48,578 nucleotides of DNA. Origin: Acidobacteriota bacterium. Its GTDB lineage: Bacteria > Acidobacteriota > UBA6911. Location: the NCBI GenBank assembly GCA_016933615.1, contig JAFGAO010000100.1, positions 1 through 48,578 on the forward strand, written 5' to 3'. The first letter of the stretch is position 1, and every line of letters begins with the position of its first letter. Below the pieces are notes generated by a model. That model was given only the letters and a program-made list of their open reading frames with translations. It ran no database searches and was not told the DNA's origin. Positions 43,193-48,578 of the stretch are shown in pieces. A program made the position numbers and the translations under genes.

Positions 43193-43543
43193 TATGGTGA
43201 ACGCTTCCGTATGTCGTACCGCAACATGAAACCGGACTTAATATTAACAAAGATTTCCTGTTAATGCCTGGGCTTACGGAATTGCGGACTGGAGATACGG
43301 GCGACGCTTCATAGTATGCAATACGCGCCTGAAATTACAAGATCCGGGGGCCGGCGCAATCTGCCGTTTTGATGAGTCTTCACCGGGCCATTCCGGAAAA
43401 AAACAGGTGACAGAAATCTCCATCGGGCTTTAAATAGCAAAACAGGGAGGCGGATTCAAGGTAGTCGGGGACTACTTTTGAAAAGCCGACGCCGTTTGAC
43501 GGGAATAGTATCGTCGTCGATGACCCGTGGGGGGAATGCGCCG

Positions 43544-43693
43544 ATGGCGGACAACGTACGATTCGGGAAAATACTGGAGCCGGGCGGGATAGGAAAGATA
43601 CGAACCCGGCCCCGGATCACTAAAACCTGCGGCGCAGCCGAAGATGCGGGAAACGTATCCGGCAGGTTGCTTCCATACGGGAGACGAAGATGA
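43544..43693 (+). pseudogene. Internally deleted Old Yellow Enzyme-family gene
   Basis: A 49-codon ORF behind GGGGGAA. The translation has FGKILEPGGIGKIRTRPRI followed by TKTCGAAEDAGNVSGRLL, which matches the N-terminus of FMN-dependent enoate/2,4-dienoyl-CoA reductases (FEPxxIGxxxxxNRIV...). The family is normally 350-650 residues, but here the frame ends in YGRRR at a TGA that overlaps the ATG of the next gene as ATGA. Loss of the body with both ends kept suggests an in-frame deletion in what was the first gene of the dehydratase operon. The asparagine of the usual NRIV is proline here. Confidence 0.55.
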
Positions 43694-44835
43694 ATGCCCT
43701 TGCGAGGCTGGACTCTCATCTAAAATCGAGGCTTGAGGATCTGAGCAAGGCAAAGGAGCATGGGCATAAGATCATAGGGTATGCCGCCGGCGGTTTTCTG
43801 CCGGAGGAGCTTGTATTGGCCTGCGGCGCCATACCCCTGTGCTTCATACAGGCCGGAGATAATGCTGTATTAAGGAACTCCGCTGCCTATGTCTGCAGGT
43901 GGTTCGATCCCTTCTGGCGCAGTCAGGTAGGTTATCTGACATCGGGAAAAGACCCTTACTACAACATTGTGGATCTCATTGTCGTTCCCATAACCGACAA
44001 CCATGTCCGTGCCTTTTCAAACGCAGTCGGCTTTTATACTCCTGAAATGAGATCCTTTGTCTTCGGTGTTCCCCATGTCAAGGACAAGGTTGCGCTCGAG
44101 TATTACCGAAAAGGCATAGGAAGGCTGAGGAAGGAGCTCGAGGATTTCACGGGAGCTGAAATCACCGGATCAAGACTCAAGCAGTCCATCGAGTTGTGCA
44201 ACCGGGAAAGAGAGCTTTTCAGAAATATAAGCCTGATGAGAAAGCGCAGGAACGTCAATGTTTCCGGCCGAGACTTCGTCGCGCTGCATCACGGCTCTTT
44301 TCTGGCCGATAAGGAGATTATGATCGACATCCTCGAGCAGTTCATCAAAGAAGCCGATGATGATGATCCGCTCTTTTCCGGGAATGCTCCCAGAATACTG
44401 TTCACCGGATCGACCCTTGCCCGGGGAGACTCGAAGGTCATGGACATCCTATCGGACAACGGGGGAATAATCGTAATGGAGGAGTTCGCGGAAGGGATTC
44501 GTCCTTACCGGAACATGGTACAGGTCGAGGGAGACCTCATTGCCCGTCTGGCCGAGGCATATTTTATGGATCGGATATGCCCGGGCTGGTTCAGGCCCGG
44601 TACGGAACGCCTGGATTTTTTGATTGAACTGGCGGAAGAGTATCGCGCTTCGGGAGTGATCTGGTACCAGCTGTTGTACCGTGAGTCCTATAAGGTAGAG
44701 TCCTACTTTTTCCCCGGCATTTTAAGGAAACGCGCCGGTATTCCTATGCTTGTCCTGGAGTCCGAATACGATGCCATGGAAACCGGACCCATGAAAACGC
44801 GTATCGAGACGTTTATGGAGACAATTCGAGGGTAG
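43690..44835 (+). CDS. 2-hydroxyacyl-CoA dehydratase / BcrC-like subunit (beta type)
   Basis: A 381-residue subunit of the 2-hydroxyacyl-CoA dehydratase/benzoyl-CoA reductase family, which carries a [4Fe-4S] cluster and receives an electron from an ATP-driven activator. The N-terminal CGAIPL (C45), C51 and VCRWFDPF (C69) match family cysteines, and C297 lies in RICPGW. GSTLARGDSKVMDILSDNGGIIVMEEF is the conserved second-domain block. The substrate could be an aromatic or aliphatic 2-hydroxyacyl-CoA; no specificity residue is evident. GC content is lower than in the flanking genes and ATA, AGA and AGG codons are frequent. It is followed after three bases by the partner subunit. Confidence 0.85.
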   Translation: MNALARLDSHLKSRLEDLSKAKEHGHKIIGYAAGGFLPEELVLACGAIPLCFIQAGDNAVLRNSAAYVCRWFDPFWRSQVGYLTSGKDPYYNIVDLIVVPITDNHVRAFSNAVGFYTPEMRSFVFGVPHVKDKVALEYYRKGIGRLRKELEDFTGAEITGSRLKQSIELCNRERELFRNISLMRKRRNVNVSGRDFVALHHGSFLADKEIMIDILEQFIKEADDDDPLFSGNAPRILFTGSTLARGDSKVMDILSDNGGIIVMEEFAEGIRPYRNMVQVEGDLIARLAEAYFMDRICPGWFRPGTERLDFLIELAEEYRASGVIWYQLLYRESYKVESYFFPGILRKRAGIPMLVLESEYDAMETGPMKTRIETFMETIRG

Positions 44836-44838
44836 GCC

Positions 44839-46236
44839 ATGGGAAGCTATTACGATGGACTTTTCAGCCTCTGCGGATTTGAACATGAGGAAATTGAAAA
44901 GGAAAGGCCCAGGATAGAGGCGTCGTTTGAAAAACTGGGAATAGGCCCCGGCGATATGGAGGCGGCTTGCAGCCGGGTGAGCCGGTACCATGATGTGTCC
45001 CTGGAAGGGGTGAGGAAGTTGCTGGGGGCCTGGCTCAAGGAACTCATAGACCTCGTTTTGGCCAGGGAAGACGGCAGAAAGATCGTGTACTTTGGGTTTC
45101 CCGCCATACTGGGACCCGGGTTGATGCTGTGCGCCTCTTCGGAGCATGTTTTTGTGAGCGCTCCCGACATGGTGCTGGATCATACCATGGGTCAAATTTT
45201 CAATAAGCTCGGTCCCATCCTGGAGGCGGGCGAAGCCAATGGACTTCCTCCCGGACACGCCCTGTGCTCGTTGTGGCAGGCCAAGATAGGCGGCATCGCG
45301 AAGGGCATGATTCCCGTACCCGACCTTGCGCTGGCTTCCAGCTATTATTGCGATATGGGATCCAAGGCGGATGATCTTGTTACGGCGCTGTACGGGGTTC
45401 CCATAGCCTACATTGACGGAATCATGGACTCCGAATGGGGAGAATACCCCGGGTATCTGCCGGAAAGGGTTCATTATCTGGGAGCCCAAATAAACAAGGC
45501 CATGGAAAAGGCCGAAAAGGTTTTAGGAATTAAGATAGCGCCCGATGCCTGGCAGAGGTCCCGTAAAAATAGTCAACCCTTCAGGGATAACCTTGCAAGG
45601 CTGACGGAAGTGATGAAAGCCGACCCCGTGCCGGTCGGTTTGGCCGAACTGGAACTGCTGGAGGCGCTTTCGGGCTCTTCCACCGGCAGGGGCATCCAGG
45701 AGGGAATCAAGGCCATGAATATCCTGATCCATGAGCTGGAAGGGCGGGTTGAGGCGGGCCTGGGGATAATGGAAAAAGGCGCTCCCAGGATTATGGTCCG
45801 GCTTGGGCATACATCGGATCCGGCGGTAACGCGGTTGTATGAAGACGCGGGGCTGGCCGTTCCGCTTACTTATATATTGGCCAGCAGAGGGGGCGTTGCA
45901 GTAAAACCCCGGGGGAATTACGGGACGCCGGGGGAAATTATTGCCGAATACGAGATGACGGGGGGGTATTATCACGGCACGGAGGCGCAAATCCGTTTAT
46001 ACGAAAAAGCGGCCGAATTGATGAAACTGGACGGCTTTGTTGCCCAATACCTTTATAATTGCCGCCCGGTTGCGACGATTTCCCATATCCAGAAGAAATA
46101 TCTGGAAGAAAAAACCGGCCTTCCGGTCCTTTCCCTCGAAATTGATAATTTTGACAGCAGGGCTTACAGCGCGGATTCGTTGAGAACCAAAGTGGAGACA
46201 TTCGCTGAAATGCTCAGGGCGAAAAAAGGCAGATAA
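44839..46236 (+). CDS. 2-hydroxyacyl-CoA dehydratase subunit (alpha type)
   Basis: A 465-residue second subunit of the same complex. A helical N-terminal region (1-75) precedes the HgdA/BcrB-type core: IVYFGFPAILGPGLMLCASSEHVFVSAPDM, ANGLPPGHALCSLWQAKIGGIAKGMIPVPDLALASSYYCDMGSK and PIAYIDG. Cysteines in LMLCASS, HALCSLW and YYCDMG are candidate cluster ligands. The C-terminal domain has LEGRVEAGLGIMEKGAPRIMVRLGHTSDPAVTRLYEDAGLAVP. The enzyme is presumably a heterodimer with the preceding gene product. The activator gene follows after about 48 bp. Confidence 0.85.
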   Translation: MGSYYDGLFSLCGFEHEEIEKERPRIEASFEKLGIGPGDMEAACSRVSRYHDVSLEGVRKLLGAWLKELIDLVLAREDGRKIVYFGFPAILGPGLMLCASSEHVFVSAPDMVLDHTMGQIFNKLGPILEAGEANGLPPGHALCSLWQAKIGGIAKGMIPVPDLALASSYYCDMGSKADDLVTALYGVPIAYIDGIMDSEWGEYPGYLPERVHYLGAQINKAMEKAEKVLGIKIAPDAWQRSRKNSQPFRDNLARLTEVMKADPVPVGLAELELLEALSGSSTGRGIQEGIKAMNILIHELEGRVEAGLGIMEKGAPRIMVRLGHTSDPAVTRLYEDAGLAVPLTYILASRGGVAVKPRGNYGTPGEIIAEYEMTGGYYHGTEAQIRLYEKAAELMKLDGFVAQYLYNCRPVATISHIQKKYLEEKTGLPVLSLEIDNFDSRAYSADSLRTKVETFAEMLRAKKGR

Positions 46237-46284
46237 GGTTGCATCTGCAGAAAATTCCAGCGGCTATGGAAAAGAGGCGTGCAC

Positions 46285-47073
46285 ATGTTAGTGGCCGGCG
46301 TTGATGTGGGGGCAGCCACGGCCAAGACCGTTATACTGGGAGACGGCAGGATTCTGGGGCATGCCGTCAATCCTGTGGGGTACGATATCAAGTCGGCGGC
46401 CGATGAAACGAGCAGGGAAGCACTCCGCAAGGCCGGACTTTCTCCTTCAACAAAGAATTTCGATTATGTCGTCTCAACAGGGTACGCAAGGGAGTCCATT
46501 GAATTCGCCGATAAAACGGTTTCCGAGATTATCTGTCACGCAAGGGGCGTTCATTATTTAATACCTTCGGCAAGGTTTATTATTGATATGGGCGGCCAGG
46601 ACTCAAAGGCAATAGAGATAGGCGAGGAAGGGAATATCGTCGATTTTGTCATGAATGACAAGTGCGCCGCCGGAACGGGAAGATTCCTGGAGGTCATGGC
46701 TCATATCCTTCATGTCGCATCGATGGATGCGATGGGCCCGCTCGCTCTCGGGAGCAAAGAACCTTGTCCGATAAGCAGCACCTGCACCGTGTTTGCCGAA
46801 ACAGAGGTGGTAGTGCTCCGGGCACGGGGGAAGGACAGAAAAGACCTGATCGCCGGGGTGCACAAGGCAGTGGCGTCGAGGGTGGCCGTCATGGCCGCAA
46901 ACCTGGCCTGCAGACCTGTTGCGGTTTTTACCGGTGGTGTGGCCAAAAATGCCGGAGTAAAAAAATATCTGGAAGAGGAATTTAAAACAGAATTTCTCGT
47001 GCCGGAGGAGCCTCAGATTACAGGAGCGCTCGGGGCGGCCCTTATCGCCCAGGCACAGCTTTTGAGAAAATAG
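46285..47073 (+). CDS. 2-hydroxyacyl-CoA dehydratase activator ATPase (HgdC/BcrD type)
   Basis: A 262-residue ASKHA-fold ATPase that injects an electron into the dehydratase with ATP hydrolysis. GVDVGAATAKTVIL is the phosphate-1 loop, DMGGQDSKAIEI the phosphate-2 loop, and FTGGVAKNAGVKKYLEEEF the adenosine loop. The bridging [4Fe-4S] ligands are C127 in NDKCAAGTGRFLE and C167 in CPISSTC, close to C127 and C166 of Acidaminococcus HgdC. The ATG at 46285 is chosen over the GTG at 46279 because AGAGG has better spacing and the numbering then fits. A homodimer is expected. At 262 residues it is the HgdC size rather than the larger BcrA. Confidence 0.92.
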   Translation: MLVAGVDVGAATAKTVILGDGRILGHAVNPVGYDIKSAADETSREALRKAGLSPSTKNFDYVVSTGYARESIEFADKTVSEIICHARGVHYLIPSARFIIDMGGQDSKAIEIGEEGNIVDFVMNDKCAAGTGRFLEVMAHILHVASMDAMGPLALGSKEPCPISSTCTVFAETEVVVLRARGKDRKDLIAGVHKAVASRVAVMAANLACRPVAVFTGGVAKNAGVKKYLEEEFKTEFLVPEEPQITGALGAALIAQAQLLRK

Positions 47074-47156
47074 CCTTAAAACGGCCGTACTTTATCCGCC
47101 GGCTGTACGATAACCAAGGGCCCTATCAGTTGCATCCGTAAATGAAGGAGGTCCGT

Positions 47157-47219
47157 TTGAATCAACCGGACAAGACGCGGCCTTGCTTCAAAACCCAAAG
47201 AACGCGGCCACGTATTTAA
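47157..47219 (+). pseudogene. Truncated ORF behind a strong ribosome binding site
   Basis: AAGGAGG (47145-47151) is followed five bases later by a TTG start and 20 codons reading NQPDKTRPCFKTQRTRPRI, then TAA. The last half overlaps the end of the permease gene on the other strand. The strong ribosome binding site on such a short frame suggests the beginning of a further operon gene cut off here. The start resembles N-termini of other dehydratase subunits (KTxxFKTQ), but twenty residues are too few to be sure. Confidence 0.4.
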
Positions 47220-48150
47220 AGGCTGTAAAGACAATGACTCCGGCAAGCATCCATTTTATGGTCTTGGCCGGAACGAATTTCTGGCAGCGTGCCCCGAGGT
47301 ACATGCCAGCCATGCCGCCGACTCCGAACAATACACCCAGAAGCCAATCGGGAGCTACCGCCATATTCGGGTACAGGGGCGCGATGGCCTGGTAAAAAGC
47401 GACACCGGCCACCGAGGTGACGAAGGTGCCCATCAGGGCCGCACCGGCCACGGTATAAACCGGCAAACCGAAAAAGGTCACAAAGAAAGGGGCAATGATG
47501 GACCCGCCCCCGATGCCGTAAACGCCGCCCACAATGCCCACGATAAAGCTCAGGGTGAAAATCCCCCAAAAGGAAACGTCGAACGATTCGTCATAGAACG
47601 TGTAGCCCAGCCGTTTCAGGTTGAAATGGGTAACGGTTGTGGGCTTGAAACGCTTTTCCTCGGCGGTTGCCTGTCCGGCGGTTTTCGGGCGGTAACATTT
47701 CACCAATTTCTGAAACCGGCTTTCGCTGTTCGCTTTGTTGTCATTTCCCGCATTTTTCTTCAACAGGTCGCCTATCATTTTAAGCCCGATATATAGAAGG
47801 ACGCCTGCGGCAAATAGTTTGAAATGCTTTGGATCGGGCAGATAAGCCACGCGCGCGACGGCCCCGATGAAAACACCCGGCAGCGTGCCGGCGATCACAA
47901 CCCAGGTCAAGGGCCATACCATCCGCCCCTCGCGCCAGTATCGATATACCCCGCTGGGAATGGCCACGATATTGAACACCTGGTTGGTGGCGCTGACCGA
48001 AGGGTTGGTATGCCCGAGAAACGACATCTGGAAGGGCAGCAGCAGAAAAGCGCCGGAAACTCCGCCCATGGAGGTGAAAAAGGAAACCACGAACGCCACC
48101 AGGGGCGGGATCCAGAGTGCAACTTCGATGCCTGCGGTTTTAAAGAACAT
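47188..48150 (-). CDS. TauE/SafE-family sulfite/sulfonate exporter-like permease
   Basis: A 320-residue permease with about eight helices. GGVSGAFLLLPFQMSFLGHTNPSVSATNQVFNIVAIPSGVYRYWREGRM and GIVGGVYGIGGGSIIAPFFVTFFGLPVYTVAGAALMGTFVTS are the paired TauE/SafE repeats. A polar loop of about 60 residues (110-170) separates the two halves. The family exports sulfite, sulfoacetate or related anions. The ATG at 48150 begins just before the first helix. The gene is convergent with the dehydratase cassette, and its last 31 bases overlap the truncated ORF. Confidence 0.88.
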   Translation of the reverse strand: MFFKTAGIEVALWIPPLVAFVVSFFTSMGGVSGAFLLLPFQMSFLGHTNPSVSATNQVFNIVAIPSGVYRYWREGRMVWPLTWVVIAGTLPGVFIGAVARVAYLPDPKHFKLFAAGVLLYIGLKMIGDLLKKNAGNDNKANSESRFQKLVKCYRPKTAGQATAEEKRFKPTTVTHFNLKRLGYTFYDESFDVSFWGIFTLSFIVGIVGGVYGIGGGSIIAPFFVTFFGLPVYTVAGAALMGTFVTSVAGVAFYQAIAPLYPNMAVAPDWLLGVLFGVGGMAGMYLGARCQKFVPAKTIKWMLAGVIVFTAFKYVAAFFGF

Positions 48151-48381
48151 CTGGCTCGTTATGTGCAGGAATAGTGGCCGGGACGATATCGCCCCGGGAC
48201 AAAACCTCCCCGTTATTTTCAATCCCCTCGATCAAGAGACCGAAACGATCGGCTCCGAGCCGGAACAACATGAACCATTGCATCCATCATCCGGCTTGCC
48301 AAACCTTTCAATTCGGTTTGAAGTTTCCCGTAGCGCTCTATATTCAATTTCCTTTTATCTATTTTTTGTCTGCCGATGTCG

Positions 48382-48421
48382 ACCTGCCCCAAACAGGTCC
48401 GTCCGGCGCTTCGCGGGACGG
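48382..48421 (-). terminator. Tandem hairpins after the right-end gene
   Basis: Just past the stop of the partial gene at 48425 are CCGTCC/GGACGG (48399-48404 with 48416-48421, inner GCG/CGC pairs) and ACCTG/CAGGT (48382-48386 with 48394-48398). On the minus strand they would form two stems in a row. No immediate T run follows, so this is a weak terminator or attenuator candidate. Confidence 0.35.
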
Positions 48422-48424
48422 CGC

Positions 48425-48578
48425 CTACACGAGTACCTCGTCACCCGTTGTATGGGTGTCTATTCCTCTTAAACTGGCCAGGCATTTTCGATAGTTAGCG
48501 CTTCGAACGATTTTGCGCAGAGCCATGATGCGTGGATCGTTTTCGAGGCGGACCGGAAAACAGAAATCAAACGCCTCC
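48425..48578 (-). CDS. C-terminal end of a PBP-like (molybdate-type) regulator, partial
   Basis: Fifty codons to a TAG at 48425-48427, running off the right edge. The translation, including DFCFPVRLENDPRIMALRKIV and SLRGIDTHTTGDEVLV, matches the end of the periplasmic-binding-like domain (helix-loop, then a G-x-D-T-x-x-T-G tail) found in ModE-like or DNA-binding molybdate/tungstate sensors. Only the tail is visible, so the DNA-binding part and the ligand are inferred. It is transcribed toward the permease gene. Confidence 0.6.
   Translation of the reverse strand, partial: EAFDFCFPVRLENDPRIMALRKIVRSANYRKCLASLRGIDTHTTGDEVLV

Overview
The window is chromosomal DNA from an anaerobic bacterium, GC-rich in most places. 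Several proteins point to Acidobacteriota or a related deltaproteobacterial-type lineage: a secreted TrbI/VirB10-like C-terminal domain protein, an MXAN_5187-type protein, a futalosine-pathway MqnD, a split-Soret-type cytochrome c, SelA, and an oxygen-sensitive 2-hydroxyacyl-CoA dehydratase system. The phylum is inferred from family distribution; no rRNA gene is present to prove it. I found no tRNA, rRNA, CRISPR array, prophage or complete insertion sequence.

Layout. 0.1-2.4 kb (minus): DMT-type permease, phosphoglycolate phosphatase-like HAD enzyme, MoaB. 2.7-4.8 kb (plus): HDOD protein and GAF protein. 4.9-7.35 kb (minus): a glutamine synthetase homologue translationally coupled to a KamA-type radical SAM aminomutase, with a divergent exported diheme cytochrome at 7.5 kb. 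8.3-12.4 kb: FmdB zinc ribbon coupled to an HExxH protein, YihY, LysE, and a protoporphyrinogen-oxidase-like flavoprotein. 12.65-16.9 kb (plus): a MarR-GNAT fusion regulator behind a dyad operator and a near-consensus promoter, followed by an ornithine/alanine-racemase-fold enzyme and a sodium:solute symporter. 16.9-25.1 kb (minus): hypothetical protein, MqnD, an enlarged YvcK/CofD protein, Tex with a large disordered insert, and the TrbI-like protein. 25.4-33.0 kb: dihydroorotate-dehydrogenase-like protein, ComEC, RlmD/TrmA-type methyltransferase, a hypothetical protein and PurH. 33.3-43.2 kb: cold-shock protein, MXAN_5187-like protein, SelA, S41 peptidase, RNase R, Mut7-C protein, GatB, MiaA and a tiny membrane ORF upstream of miaA. 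43.5-47.2 kb (plus): a lower-GC 2-hydroxyacyl-CoA dehydratase cassette (two subunits plus ATP-dependent activator), flanked by a broken Old Yellow Enzyme gene and by a truncated ORF behind a strong ribosome binding site. 47.2-48.6 kb (minus): TauE/SafE permease and the C-terminal end of a PBP-like, probably molybdate-type, regulator.

Most genes are housekeeping (purine synthesis, tRNA and rRNA modification, RNA decay, amidotransferase). Four units look accessory: the GS-KamA pair (a possible beta-amino-acid route), the MarR-GNAT/racemase/symporter operon, the exported cytochrome, and the dehydratase cassette. Two families of small palindromic intergenic repeats sit directly at gene 3' ends and in several places supply the stop codon itself.
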